Notes under the pieces: generated by a model | Seen by the model: only the letters and a program-made list of their open reading frames with translations | Database searches by the model: none | Told to the model about the DNA's origin: nothing | In this document: piece after piece, positions 43,925-56,156 of the stretch | Position numbering within the stretch: position 1 is the first letter of the stretch | Layout: each line of letters opens with the position of its first letter | Position numbers and translations under genes: made by a program | Source: Panulirus ornatus | Taxonomy: Eukaryota; Arthropoda; Malacostraca; Decapoda; Palinuridae | Assembly: GCF_036320965.1 (NCBI RefSeq) | Contig: NC_092281.1 | Coordinates: forward strand, 13,908,719-13,972,718 | Direction of reading: 5' to 3' | DNA: 64,000 bases

Positions 43925-46900
43925 CATCTTCCTGTAACGTTCACATCACACAACGCCTGGCTGTTACCCGCCGTTACGAAATGTTTACTGATGATTTAGC
44001 TCTTCATCGCCACCATTAAGTGTTTACTTTCCATTCACTGAGGAAATTACAGGAGCGGCGGCCTTCACAGCCAGCAAAAATAACAGCTCTTGAACCTGTC
44101 ATTCGCTTATTAGTTTATCACTCTATGTAAGTCCACTGTACGACTACCAGTCCTTGCCATGTATATACCAGCACCAGAGTATGTACATACCTGGATCACT
44201 ATTAATGACCCGACCTACACCAACTCCATTAATATGACTGACCCATTATACCTTAACACTGGCTAGGTGTAATTACCATCTACATATGTAATACTCAAGG
44301 GCATCAACGCATGCCCACACTACTTTCCTGTGGGCTTGGTAATTGCCTCTACCACACCCACAACTGGAGCTATAGCCAGAGAGGGGCCATGCGTCTGTTG
44401 CTCTCAGTGTACCATGTGTCATCCACACCACACCTCAGGTGTTAAATGGCAGCACTCTGTGGTGAGGAATGGGACAGTGCGGTGGCTGCGTGGCTTGGAG
44501 GGAGGAACGGCATGAAACGGAGAGGGAGAGGCGACAGGGGTGTAGATGAGAGGCTGCGGGAGGTGAGGCATGGATGTCTACCTGCTCACCTACTTACGAG
44601 TACGTGTCGATGTGAGCTTCCGTGGCGTTGTGGTCTGCACTGCTGACAGTGAATGAAGTAAGCCTAAGCTGGAGTACTGAATAAGACAATCGGCTCCAAA
44701 GCAACCCAGTTTTTCATCTTCCCTCCGGAGGTGGCAAAGTGGGTAATTATCAAAATCCGAATCCGATATGGTAATGAATAGAGCGTACACTTGCCCGTGT
44801 TATGTCGGCCATCAGAAACAGCGCTTGATATCTAAGGAAATGATGGACACTTCTCGAGCGAGAAGGTCCTAGGCAGGGATGTCCTCCTTTCTGCTGAAAA
44901 GTCTGTGTGAACCCCAGATATATGAAAGCATGGCGGGAGAGTCGCACCGTCGACATACACGGACCACTGAGCGACCCAGTCCCTGCAGCGAAGGGCTGCC
45001 TCCTTATACCAACCACTGTGTTCAGTGGTAGACTTACAGGCCCAGCAGGTGGTGATTCGGTGGTCCGCCACCGGCCATTCTCCAACCCTGACATCTAAGA
45101 GCTCCTTTCATGAGGTGGCGTTATGTCTCCTCTAAGACTTCAGGCGGTAGCCAAGTCTTCGCAAAAGCTGAAGGAAGCGGAGAAAGCATTCTCTCAACTT
45201 TTTCAGATGCTTCAGGCAGTATGAAGACCTTCAGGAAGTAGAAGGTTCTCCTATAAGACTTGGGAGGGTTGATATGCTCTTTTCTAAAGCTTTAAGTAAG
45301 GAAGTCTTGTCTAAGGCTTGAGAAGAGATGTCCCCGAAGGGATCTCTCACCCGTTGCCGTATGTGGATCAGTCTGACGAGGGTTACCAGGTGTCCTGATA
45401 ACATACTGGTCTCATGCAAAGTATTCAAACACAGTAAATCCTATAGCAGAAGGAGGACGAATAGGAGGGGGAGGATCAATTACCGTAGACCACCGAGATA
45501 CTCTCCAATCCGCCCGTCAGGAACATATGGCTGCGACACAGCGCAGCGGACCCTGGTGGAAAGTAAAGTCGTGAGGCATCGCACGTTTACTTCCCTGAAC
45601 CTCAGGTGAACTAGTTGGTGGAGACCCTCTTCCTTACCTCAAGCCGCAGGCTCACTTACCCCCAGGATATAACGAGAACCACAGCTAATGCACAATACGA
45701 ACACTGGTAGTCAGACGTGAAAACACAACTTTCCCAACACTGTCCACATTATACGTCATGAGATTACAAAATCATTTTGCAATTTACGTTGAGGGGCAAA
45801 TAGGAGAACCAACACTGCCTGCCCGTACATGTGGCCACTTTCCAGGTACCGAAGCTGTCTTAGTTGAAATACCTTAAGTAGAACATATGTAGAAATGACT
45901 CTTTAATCAGAACAAACATGGTGGACAAGTCTTCTTTCTCCAGGAAGTGCAGAAGAACTTAATGTCTTTAAATATCCCAAAAACAGTGTCAGTCGTTGCA
46001 AGAGGAGGGTTGGCTGAGCAGCTGGTCGACAGATGCGACAGAGACGTGTATTTGTAAGTGAGCGCTGGTGCGGACTCTGAACCCATACACCGCGACCATT
46101 GTAAATGAAATCCTACAGCAGGATCCATAGGAAGCAGGATACTGATGTGACTCAAGGAGGAAGTTCATCGCCCACTCACGCGGGCCCTGAGGCACACGCA
46201 CAGGGTGTTTAAGGTCTCCCTCCCTTAACTCCCTCCACTTGACCACTGAATTCAAAATTTCGATAAAGAAACCTTCGGTATTTTCTTTACATTTTCACTG
46301 AGGACTTCCTCACGTTATGTCAACGCCCTCCGGGAGCAGCAGCACCAGGAAATTCGATGTTCCCGACATGAAGACAGTAAATGCTACAGCGTTTATTAAG
46401 CTCAAAATGTTCATGGGTTTTGTGCAGTAGCATAGGCACAATGCCTCCTAAACACTCGTATAATACGTCGCCTCGTTACCCAGACTGGACTGCCTTAACG
46501 CTGTCCTACTACCCACGCCACTAATTCCCACATCCTCCCGCCATCATCGCCACTAACTTCCACATCGTAACCACAAGCTCTTACAACCTCAAATCACACA
46601 CACGCCACTAAACCCTGTCGTGCCTTCACCCTCCTCACCACAAACTCCTTTCCCTCCACGCGCACGCACGTTCTCCTGCTTCCTGCTGAGGTAACCCGTG
46701 CAACAGACTGACCAAGTTCCTATATTTACTTCAGTCGGCAGAGTTACCCGCCTCCACGCCCGCGGGGTGTAGGCTACACGAGACGTGGGCGTGACCGCTG
46801 CTGCTGCTGCTGCAATGTGATGTTGGTGATGATGAGGGCAATAGTGGTGATGGTGGTGGTGATGACGGTGGTCAACCAGGGCCAAAAGACAGAACAGAGG

Positions 46901-47977
46901 GACGTCAGGGTAATTACAGCCGCTGGAGTGGTGGACGTTGTGACACCGTGTTGCTGCTGCTGCTCCTGGTCGAGGAGCAGTGATCGAGGAGCAGTGAATG
47001 TAAAGGTGTTAGTGAGTGTTGAGGACGATCAATGTAGGGAAGGTGGCGATGTTAATAATTACGATCATGGTTGTGGTTGTGGTTATACGAGTGATGTTAT
47101 CAGCAGATGTGATTGTTATTAAGTTACCGAAATAGTAATACTAGTGGAGGCTCACTGTAGCGCCGTAAATACAACGACTACACGAAATGTTTACGTAATA
47201 GTATCAGCAATACTATCTCTCGTTGCTATTCCTGCGCTGGGATTTGCAACAAGCAGTAGCAGGAACAACACTACAGGTTCAAATGAACCTGCATCGCTCA
47301 TCTGCGCGTTAAACATGCTACATCATTCGGTGACTTTGTGTTAGAATATGACTCATTAGCATGACTGAGAAAATGTCAAAATTAAATATTTCACAGAAGG
47401 AACAGTAAAATATGCTCAAGAACCCATAATCATATAAGTACAGTTCACACGTGATTCAAACATGATACAGAACAAAAACAGTGAAAAGATGCCACCTTCC
47501 AAGGCCACCCTTACCAAGTTTGGTTCACTCTGCCCTGATGGTTTCTGATGAGAAGATTTCTACGCAAATGTCTGACTAAACAGACCTCATTTGCACAGCC
47601 AGCAAAAAAGAGAGAAAAAAAAAAGAGATAAAACTGTAAATCTGATGATACAATATATATATATATATACAGTATGTTAAATGACCTTTAATTCTCTAGC
47701 TACAGTTGAATTTTGAACGAACTCAGCCATAACGGAGAAGTTATGGCTACTTGAAGATTTTGCTGTTTTAGTCAGTGACTGCTGAGTGGTGGTCGTGAAC
47801 AACAGGGTCCACCACCGTGGTTTAAAATTCGTCCAGTGATGTCAGAGGAAAACTGAAATATTCAGAGTAAACAGTCGGACGACGCGCCCCAAACGATGCC
47901 AAAAGCTTACATTGTGAGCCTTTGGCCAGATGGACTATAAAGCAGTAGCAACACCTGTAGTTTCTAAGAAGGAGCAT
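43925..47977. other. About 4 kb without a firm gene
   Basis: Several frames are open but of chance length. 44400-44570 has an acceptor (CACACCTCAG) and donor (GGGAG|GTGAGG) pair with two open frames. 44750-45100 is open on the minus strand (CWACKSTTEHSGWYKEAALR) without splice borders. 46589-47122 is a GAT/GGT- and GCT-rich low-complexity patch. Not called. Confidence 0.45.

Positions 47978-48023
<46 letters not shown>
47978..48023. repeat. (TAG)n microsatellite
   Basis: About 15 TAG units. Confidence 0.96.
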
Positions 48024-48029
<6 letters not shown>

Positions 48030-48089
48030 GGGAAGCAGCAGTGACAATATCCTGGGTGGTAGCAGGACCAGCAGTTTCCTCTGCAGTAA

Positions 48090-48260
48090 ACCTCCTCGAT
48101 GTAGCAGTTAAGTGGTCCTCACTGTAACGCATGTACGAGACGCCTGGGGTAGAGCGCATAGGTTCGAATCCTAATTGCTGAGGCAGTCGATCCACAGTCT
48201 CCTCAGCTGTTCGTCCTTCCCTAAAAGGTGGGTCGATAAAATAGGTACCTGGCTTTGCCT

Positions 48261-48262
<2 letters not shown>
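48090..48262 (+). mobile_element. tRNA-derived SINE with (TA)n tail
   Basis: A perfect pol III B box GGTTCGAATCC sits at 48161-48171. A weaker A-box-like TAGCAGTTAAGTGG lies about 60 bp upstream. Body GCTGAGGCAGTCGATCCACA ... AAAAGGTGGGTCGATAAAAT runs into (TA)n at 48262. The order matches a SINE. Confidence 0.68.

Positions 48263-48345
<83 letters not shown>
48262..48345. repeat. (TA)n microsatellite
   Basis: About 42 TA units grown at the SINE tail. Confidence 0.97.
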
Positions 48346-48348
<3 letters not shown>

Positions 48349-48494
48349 GTTACTCAGGTGGCCTTGATTGAGCGTATTCATAAAAAACGTTAAACTACCC
48401 AGGTCGCCTGCAAATCGGGGTCATGGCCAGACCTAATGGCAGTAATGATGCCTCGATGATGCTTGTTACTCCACGCCATGGGCAGGGCCTCTGG

Positions 48495-48496
<2 letters not shown>

Positions 48497-48536
<40 letters not shown>
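48497..48536. repeat. (GT)n microsatellite
   Basis: About 19 GT units. Confidence 0.95.
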
Positions 48537-48537
<1 letters not shown>

Positions 48538-49189
48538 ACGTTCGTCAGTATCATAAATGGTTAACAGCAAATGCTCTGTCGCCTGCCTGGGTTAGCATCA
48601 GCGTCGATGGGAGACATACCTGGATATGCCCCAGCTGTGGTATGTGTCTTGGAACCCAAGGTCTCCCGTTCATGTTCCCTCGAGCACGACATACTACCCT
48701 TGAGAACGTCGGTAGGATCCTCGGGTACGATAAACTGGCCTTTTGCTCCAACTCTTAAGAATCAGGTACGACCCCTCATGCCCCATAGTCGTACCATCGT
48801 GCTCAGTGGGTCGTGCCGTCAAGTTCAAGGGTCGCTATCTCTCGACATCCGAGGGGCATCGAACCATTTACGCAGCAGTTCAGGAGGTCAGGCGGTAGTA
48901 ATTGGCTGCATTAACGAAGCAACTATATAACGGGCGCGGAGAAAACGGTGGCAGGTGGCAGCTCGAGGCACAAGACCCACATGGTCACCGCGGGGAGCAA
49001 TGAGAGGCGACCAACCACTCTCCTGCAGGGGCCGAGCGTGAAGGCGGCCGAGGAGAAATCTGTTTGCAAGACACACTGGGCAAGATTACTGTAAACAGTT
49101 TGCAAAAAAAAAAAAAAAAAATGCGACTAAATGGTACAAGATTAAGAAATAGGTCAATAAACATAGAGATGAATAGATGACTGGGTTGT
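48537..49189. other. Dispersed motif plus a patch open on both strands
   Basis: 48690-48835 carries mixed-orientation units of the GTCGTACC motif. 48920-49076 is open on the plus strand (GAEKTVAGGSSRHKTHMVTA...) and on the minus strand (CVLQTDFSSAAFTLGPCRRV, with acceptor AATCTTGCCCAG). A TATA-like CTATATAACG at about 48923 sits at its left edge. The coding strand cannot be decided. Confidence 0.4.
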
Positions 49190-50015
49190 TAAAGGTTCGG
49201 CGGCCACACCTGTCTCACGGAACAAGGTCGTATAGGAGGGTCGGCAACCAACCACCTGCCCCACGGACCACGGCTACACAGGAGGGTTGGCAACCAACCA
49301 CCTGCCCCACGGACCACGGCTACACAGGAGGGTCGGCAACCAACCACCTGCCCCACGGACCATGGCTACACAGGAGGGTCGGCAACCAACCACCTGCCCC
49401 ACGGACCACGGCTACACAGGAGGGCCGGTAACCAACCACCTGCCCCACGGACCATAGCTACACAGGAGGGTTGGCAACCAACCACCTGCCCCACGGACCA
49501 CGGCTACACAGGAGGGTCGGCAACCAACCACCTGCCCCACGGACCATAGCTACACAGGAGGGTTGGCAACCAACCACCTGCCCCACGGACCATGGCTACA
49601 CAGGAGGGTTGGCAACCAACCACCTGCCCCACGGACCATGGCTACACAGGAGGGTTGACAACCAACCACCTGCCCCACGGACCACGGCTACACAGGAGGG
49701 TCGGCAACCAACCACCTGCCCCACGGACCATAGCTACACAGGAGGGTTGGCAACCAACCACCTGCCCCACGGACCATGGCTACACAGGAGGGTTGGCAAC
49801 CAACCACCTGCCCCACGGACCATGGCTACACAGGAGGGTCGGCAACCAACCACCTGCCCCACGGACCATGGCTACACAGGAGGGTTGGCAACCAACTACC
49901 TGCCCCACGGACCATGGCTACAGAGAAGGGTTGGCAACCAACCACCTGCCCCACGGACCATGACTACACAGGAGGGTTGACAACCAACCACCTGCCCCAC
50001 GGACCATGGCCACAC
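49190..50015 (+). repeat. 46-bp minisatellite, about 17 units
   Basis: Unit GGTTGGCAACCAACCACCTG + CCCCACGGACCATGGCTACACAGGAG. The period of 46 rotates through three frames, so a single long plus frame reads a 46-residue super-repeat. The minus strand is also open. No splice or start context supports expression. Confidence 0.97.
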
Positions 50016-50345
50016 CAGACCCGGGGGTACCAGGTACAGCAGGCGGGTCAAACGAACACTTCTCATAACGCCAGTTACCACACCCATGACCTGTAACCAC
50101 GGGTAACGAGGCTCCGTCTCCATTTCCAGCCACCGCCGACAAAACACAGGCATTATGGACCTAAAACAGACCTAAAACAGCACGTAATCTGACAAAGCAG
50201 ACGCCAACCAACGCCGACGCTGCCACCTGCCGGGAACGTGCGCCACATACAGTCGAAACATTACAAATCTTTACGACATTTGTCTTCGAGTTTCTCGCTG
50301 ATTGGTTTAGTGACTCAGCTGATCCCCCCGAGGCACGACTAGTGG

Positions 50346-50388
<43 letters not shown>

Positions 50389-50978
50389 GTCGGGAGGGAA
50401 GGCGGGGAGGGTCTGATGTGCTAACGTTATAATGAGAAATGCACGAGTGTAGCGGACGTCCTTGTTGGCTTCAATATACGAGGGAATCCCAACCTGAGAG
50501 TGTTGGTTAGCTGAATAAATAGAGAATCCGGAAGTTTTCTGATGACCTGAGCCTCCTGTCTGGCTGCTTGCCACACACACACACACACACACACAAGCAC
50601 ACACACACACAAACACCAATCCCAGTTCAAGTCAATCGACGCGATTGGACATTCGGGCCTTTAGCTAGCGTGTTGTAAGGCATGTTCCTCACACAGAGGA
50701 AGTACCTGTGGCACACACACACACACACATCACTGTCTTACGGTAGTTTTCATTCCCTGATCAATCTTTACCATGGCACCTTCTTCCAGGGAAGCAACAC
50801 TGTACTCGATGTCTATAGATATCATTTTCATGTCACTCATACGAGGAAAACTGATACATATCAACCAAATGAATACATTATTCTCCCACACCGTAGCAGC
50901 CCTGGCCGCCTAGCGGACGGAGGGTGTGAACTTGACTCCCTGTGAACTGGTAACACTGCCCATCCCCGTCTTCGGCAG
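50016..50978. other. No gene; GA and AC arrays
   Basis: (GA)n at 50349-50387 and AC arrays at 50573-50611 and 50715-50730. It ends at the acceptor of the next exon. Confidence 0.5.
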
Positions 50979-51133
50979 TGTTGCCGAGTGAGGAGCGTCG
51001 CCTCAAACCTGTGATCACCTCGTCGTATACCCGATCATTTCGCCTCGCTTCCCACAGTCCCCGCCACGCGATGGGTGCTTGCCCGAGGACCTCAGCCAAT
51101 GCAGGAGGGACGGCAGGCGGCCACGGCCTCCAG
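50979..51133 (+). CDS. Candidate internal exon, unknown protein
   Basis: Acceptor CCATCCCCGTCTTCGGCAG ends at 50978 with a good tract. After 2 nt, 51 codons (LPSEERRLKPVITSSYTRSF, then Gly/Ala-rich ANAGGTAGGHGLQ) run to CAG|GTAGGG. Phase 0 out, matching 51410-51517. Basic and Ser/Thr/Gly-rich, probably disordered. The minus strand is also open for part of this stretch, so I rely on the splice pair. Confidence 0.47.
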
Positions 51134-51409
51134 GTAGGGAATTACCCGGACGGCTACAATAACGTGGTGGGTCGGTGGTGTGTGTGTCTGGTAAGGTCGG
51201 GACGACCCCTCACGTTATGTCGGTGAGGCCGTCGTCAGACCCGAGGGTGCTCAAGGCTGGAGATCATCGTATTCAAGGGTGCCTGACGTAGGTGGGTGAC
51301 CGACTCAAACATGAGTTTTAATCACGTTCATCAAAGCGAAAAATATTAAATGTCATGTTCACAAATGACTATAATGCATAAACCGTTGTATCCCATCAGC
51401 GTACTGAAG

Positions 51410-51517
51410 TGTAAACAAAGACTGTATTGTCTGCACAATTGGACGAGTCTGTTTCGTGCGGTGGCACGTGCCAGACCTGTACTGTATCATGCCGCCAGGC
51501 GCGACGACGAGTCTCTG
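51410..51517 (+). CDS. Candidate internal exon, unknown protein
   Basis: 36 codons in phase 0-0, CKQRLYCLHNWTSLFRAVAR and then ARPVLYHAARRDDESL, ending at a consensus donor CTCTG|GTGAGT. The acceptor is GCGTACTGAAG; a better-looking TCCCATCAG ten bases earlier would break phase with the exon before. Basic and aromatic, with three cysteines. Both borders join neighbours in phase. Confidence 0.45.
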
Positions 51518-51919
51518 GTGAGTGTCACCTACTTGAATGCCGACACCCCGAGCTGACACATGGTACAGAGGCTCGGCACCAGTGACTGAGCTTGGATAAT
51601 AATATCTCCATGAACCAAAAATCAACATGATACATATTGTGTTACGTATATACAAGTCATTCTCGATCATGTAACGATAATGACAGCTTCCTGAGGCCAT
51701 ATACCACCCCAGTGTGAGGATTGTGGACCTCAATGCTGTCATACTGTATCCAGAAGGAAAGGAACAGGAGAAAAGAATGTCGGGACTTCCAATCGTAACA
51801 CAGCAGGAATTTCTCTAACTCATCCAACCATCCCAATTTTCGAAGAGGATAATGTAATCATAAACTCTCCTCAAAAAAGAACTATCTAGATTACTTTTGT
51901 GTGTATCTCGATGCGTGAG

Positions 51920-52081
51920 GTGTTCAACAGAAGACGTCTCTCGTCTGCCGTTATAATGAGCGGTACAGGCAGGGAGACACAAACTGAGGCGTCCTCGCCT
52001 ACCGACCCACACGACGTCCTGGGGCTGGACAAATTAGTCATGAGGTCAGGGTCGCGTACCAGGGTCCCAGCCCAGTGCTGA
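51920..52081 (+). CDS. Candidate terminal exon, unknown protein
   Basis: After TCTCGATGCGTGAG, 53 codons in phase 0 and a stop at 52079-52081. It reads VFNRRRLSSAVIMSGTGRET, then QTEASSPTDPHDVLGLDKLV and a basic end. Codon choice is sensible throughout and the phase fits 51410-51517. Ser/Thr/Pro-rich and probably an intracellular C-terminus. Pyrimidine content of the acceptor is modest. Confidence 0.45.
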   Translation: MFNRRRLSSAVIMSGTGRETQTEASSPTDPHDVLGLDKLVMRSGSRTRVPAQC

Positions 52082-52201
52082 GAGAGGTCCCTCACCCGTG
52101 CTCTGGTGTGTGTGTGTGTGTGGGGCGGGGGGACATCAAGTCATCATGTATAATCAGTTATGACTGTCCTCGTCCCAAATTGTCGTAATGTTAACATACA
52201 G

Positions 52202-52369
52202 TTTAACAAAAGTATACCGACGAACAGATCAACCCCGACCCCCACAACTTGGCGTGTGGACACGACAGTGTCTCGGCTCATCTTGTGGATGTATATTAAT
52301 GAGCTGCTGGACCTGGAGGCAACCGGTGTGGATGCGTGTGGTTACGGGGCCCTCACTCAGGGTCGGTGA
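52202..52369 (+). CDS. Possible terminal exon, unknown protein
   Basis: Acceptor TCGTAATGTTAACATACAG precedes 55 codons in phase 0 and a stop. It includes VSRLILWMYINELLDLEATG, an amphipathic stretch. It follows another terminal exon closely, so it may be an alternative last exon or a chance frame. Confidence 0.27.
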   Translation, partial: FNKSIPTNRSTPTPTTWRVDTTVSRLILWMYINELLDLEATGVDACGYGALTQGR

Positions 52370-52705
52370 CTGCACCACCCACAGGAGGAGTGAGTGCAGT
52401 GTGAGAGGGCGTGGGCGTGATGGCGCTGTGGGCTAGGTGTCTGAGCGGGTGTGGGCGTGACAATGGGCGGCTGCTAAACGTGAGCGTCGCCATATATCGA
52501 GAGTGGGCCGCCGGGGTGACGCTTTGATAATAGACGCGTGTGGCCCACTGGCCTCACACACACACACACAAACAAACGTACGCACTGCATGAATGGAGAT
52601 ATGTTACAAGACTACTCATGTAAAACCTAATTTCGAATAAGGTATATTTCTTTGGAACCCCTTGTTAGTAGAGGCATAGAGGAGCATTGGTTAGCACACA
52701 AAAAA
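52370..52705. other. No gene; GTGGGCGTGA-rich stretch
   Basis: GGGCGTGGGCGTGA-type repeats at 52405-52465, then unique sequence with a short AC array at 52556-52568. Confidence 0.45.
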
Positions 52706-53071
<366 letters not shown>

Positions 53072-53394
53072 CGAGAACACTGCACGGATTGAGTGGCCTG
53101 GAATAAGTAGCGGGACTGCAAATACTGCAGTCACCTTCCTAATGATCTTGATAAGAGTCACTACTGGACTTGGAGACAGTGGGGCCACTAGGTGGTCACC
53201 AGTGGACCTAGAGACAGTGGGACTCCTAGACTGTCATCGGTGGAACTGGAGGTGAGGAGGAGGAGGAGGAGAAGGAGGAGGAGAGGCGTTAGGCAGCTAC
53301 AGAAGGAGGTACAATGGGCTATGGAAGAGTAGGTGTGGTGGTCCAGTGTGGCTGTGCCTGTGTGTGCCGGGCTCCCTGGCCCAACCTCCCGCTA

Positions 53395-53793
53395 CAACCC
53401 GTGTGTTATCATCACCACCTTGTACTGCACAGGGAGGGAGTCTTGCACACGTGGGCCACCAGCTCCTGAACATTCTCGACTGCCTTCACTTCTTATATTT
53501 CTCCTATGCTATCAAAGTACTTCCTCGTCTTCTTTAACGAACTCCATGCTTAATTTCGTATTAAGTCCTTTAATTTTTCTATCCCTACATCCTTCAAAGA
53601 TCGGTTCAGTTTCTACGTCAATAATCTCCTTTGAAAACTAAAAAGGTTGTGATCAGATCACCCTTCACTCTTCTCTCCTCCACTGTGGTCAAATTTAAGG
53701 CCTCTAACCTTTCCGTGCGACTAAGCTCTCTTAATTCTAGCCCCATCACTGCTGCTCTCCTATAGACCTTCTTTATTACCTCCGTGTGACCTT
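53395..53793 (-). pseudogene. LINE (non-LTR retrotransposon) ORF2 3' fragment
   Basis: Minus strand from about 53793 reads KKVYRRAAVMGLELRELSRT, then ERLEALNLTTVEERRVKGDL and ITTFLVFKGDY before a stop. The R-A-x...EL..L...ERL..LNL.T.E.RR..GDLI pattern is the well-known region after the reverse transcriptase in CR1/Jockey-like ORF2. Stops follow, and the rest to 53395 is decayed C-terminus and UTR with the CACAGGGAGGGAGTC word shared with the 30-kb copies. Truncated at its 5' end. Confidence 0.8.
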
Positions 53794-53884
53794 TAGAAGA
53801 AAAAAGTCAGTGAATAAATATAATCTATTGAATTTAGACAACCATTCGGCTGAAAATACGGAGTTCAGAAATTGCAGATATCAA

Positions 53885-53886
<2 letters not shown>

Positions 53887-53955
<69 letters not shown>
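53887..53955. repeat. (GT)n microsatellite
   Basis: 34 GT units. Confidence 0.97.
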
Positions 53956-53958
<3 letters not shown>

Positions 53959-54204
53959 ACCAATAACGAGCCATTAGTTATCAGAAATCAGACAACCTCA
54001 AAGCTTTGCCAGACACCAGGAGAATTACGAGACGGAAAGAACGACATATCCCACGATCAGAGTCTCCTGGAAACTTCATGGGCTATCTATCCAAGGGGGA
54101 GCAAACGAGACACAGAGCTGGTGTGTACATCATGAGCCGCAGGGGGCCGGGCGACAGGTCATGTGGCTAGATGTGCGTAGGCGGAGAGGCGAGGGAGGAA
54201 CACC

Positions 54205-54540
54205 CGCAGAGCACAGTTAGGGGGAAGGTGAAGGGGAACACCTGCAGAACACAGTTAGGGGGAAGGTGAAGGGGAACACCTGCAGAATATGGTCCAGGGG
54301 GAAGGTGAAGGGGAACACCTGCAGAGCACAGTTAGGGGGAAGGTGAAGGGGAACACCTGCAGAATATGGTCCAGGGGGAAGGTGAAGGGGAACACCTGCA
54401 GAGCACAGTTAGGGGGAAGGTGAAGGGGAACACCTGCAGAACACAGTTAGGGGGAAGGTGAAGGGGAACACCCGCAGAGCACAGTTAGGAGGAAGGTGAA
54501 GGGGAACACCTGCAGAACATGGTCCAGGGGCGGGGAAGGT
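54205..54540 (+). repeat. 38-bp minisatellite, about 8.5 units
   Basis: Unit AGGGGGAAGGTGAAGGGGAA + CACCTGCAGAGCACAGTT; an alternate unit carries ATATGGTCC. The two unit types partly alternate. Confidence 0.95.
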
Positions 54541-54849
54541 GAAGTAGGCCGTGGAAAGGAGTCTAGTCGGAGGAAGGTAGAGAGGTTACGACGCGGGCCA
54601 GGTGTGGCCAAACCTGAGGTCCACCTGACCACCAATGACTGCCCAGTGCCACACAGCCCGTCCCCCTCTCTCAACAACTGCTGTGCTCTACACCTCCCTT
54701 CCTCAACACTTGCTACACCCAGGACCTGCTGCACTCATAAACGATATACTCCACACCTGCTACATGAAGCACCTGATGAAACGGCAAATAATGATAATAC
54801 CAAGAGAAGGTCACATCACCAGAATTGGATAGGTAGGTCGATAGCGCCT

Positions 54850-54851
<2 letters not shown>

Positions 54852-54911
<60 letters not shown>
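54852..54911. repeat. (CT)n microsatellite
   Basis: About 30 CT units. Confidence 0.97.
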
Positions 54912-54916
<5 letters not shown>

Positions 54917-55379
54917 TACACCTCCATGTTCTCGAGTCGGAAAAAAACAGAGAAGTCAGCGATGAACCCTGAGGTCAGTGTGTACAAATCCTCTTTTTTT
55001 TTTTTATTTTGGGAGAGGGAGGGGGGGCCTTATTACCTGTTACTCTCCACACCAGATGTGTTCGCTCACACTGCTGGTGTCTGGGTGTGCTACACTCAGC
55101 GCCTACGCTACTTAGCGTCTGCTATATCCAGCGTGTACTCCAACTTACTGTACTATATTCCGTATGTGCCACACTGAAGACCTTATGGTCTCAGCAGACC
55201 TTACAGTCAGTTCATGTAACCCGTTGTTCTACGTATATCATATAGCTGCTGCACCAGTGATATATTCAACGCAAGTTACAGCAACCACCTGCTATACCTT
55301 ACTCTTTCTATACTCTTACAGTTACGTTCAGCACCATCCATACTAGCCACCTGCTATACTCAACCTTGCTATATTCTTA
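54912..55379. other. No gene seen
   Basis: Unique sequence with a T run and loosely repeated CTGCTATA(C/T)-type words that lead into the next minisatellite. Confidence 0.45.
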
Positions 55380-55560
55380 ACACCAGCCATACCAGCCGCA
55401 TCCAGTCTTGCTATACTCCGATCACCAGCTATACCAGCCACCTGCTATACTCAACCTCGCTATACTCCAATCACCAGCTATACCAGCCACCTGCTATACT
55501 CAACCTTGCTACATTCTTAACACCAGCTATACCAGCCGTCTGCTATACTAAGCCTTGCTA
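55380..55560 (+). repeat. About 49-bp minisatellite, 3-4 units
   Basis: Unit ACCAGCTATACCAGCCACCT + GCTATACTCAACCTTGCTATA. Upstream units near 55250-55380 are more diverged. Confidence 0.8.
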
Positions 55561-55589
55561 TGCTGTGGCCACACGTCTGGCCTCGTGTA

Positions 55590-55700
55590 TTAGTTACTAA
55601 ACCTCCCCAAGATTCTCCAGTCTGAAGCCTCGTCCATCACGATGATCCCAGGCGGGTCGGGAGGCTGGGTCTGTGTCTGGTAACACTGCGGCACCTCCAC
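55590..55700 (-). CDS. Candidate terminal exon, unknown protein
   Basis: Read downward from 55700 after TACCAACCTCTGTGTCAG: VEVPQCYQTQTQPPDPPGII, then VMDEASDWRILGRFSN and a stop at 55590. The open frame extends above the acceptor (ASVWYGSCHISWEYQPLCQ) and is coding-like there too, so the exon may be longer with another acceptor. GGGGAG|GTTTAG could be a weak donor. Phase 0 fits 56240-56157 as the upstream exon. Family unknown. Confidence 0.38.
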   Translation of the reverse strand: MEVPQCYQTQTQPPDPPGIIVMDEASDWRILGRFSN

Positions 55701-55786
55701 CTGACACAGAGGTTGGTACTCCCAGGATATGTGACAACTACCGTACCACACAGACGCTGGTCGTCCTAGGCTATACAAAATATGTA

Positions 55787-55788
<2 letters not shown>

Positions 55789-55828
<40 letters not shown>
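55789..55828. repeat. (AC)n microsatellite
   Basis: 20 AC units. Confidence 0.97.
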
Positions 55829-55829
<1 letters not shown>

Positions 55830-56156
55830 AATAACAACTGGCGTGGTTCGCGTGAATCACCAGCTTGTAATAACACAGTGTGGCTGGCGTAGGGCTTCCA
55901 CCTCGTGCATCTGCTAATTTCTCCAGCCACACAAACGTTCAAGTGACCATCTGACGTCCGTAATCTCGGTAATAAAATCACAAACACTGTTTTCTCCCGC
56001 TTGTTTATACTGTTGCTGGAATTCTCTGTTGCTTATCCACGCGCATGCGATACACAGTTGTGTGTTGACTACGCCGATGGTTCGATACGCGGGCCAGTGG
56101 TTGGCGCTACGACCCCCTCCAAAAACACCCCTGCTACAGGACATAACACTGTGTAC

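Noticed and set aside
44750..45094. 114-codon minus frame and overlapping 79-codon frame
   Set aside because: Two frames open together, no splice sites, no recognisable motif.
46589..47122. Gly/Val/Cys-rich plus frame and His-rich minus frame
   Set aside because: Trinucleotide-biased low-complexity sequence.
48920..49076. Coding-like patch with TATA-like box
   Set aside because: Open on both strands with comparable codon quality, so strand and frame cannot be chosen.
49177..50096. Long plus frames (up to 169 codons) with His/Pro/Thr-rich repeats
   Set aside because: By-products of the 46-bp minisatellite.
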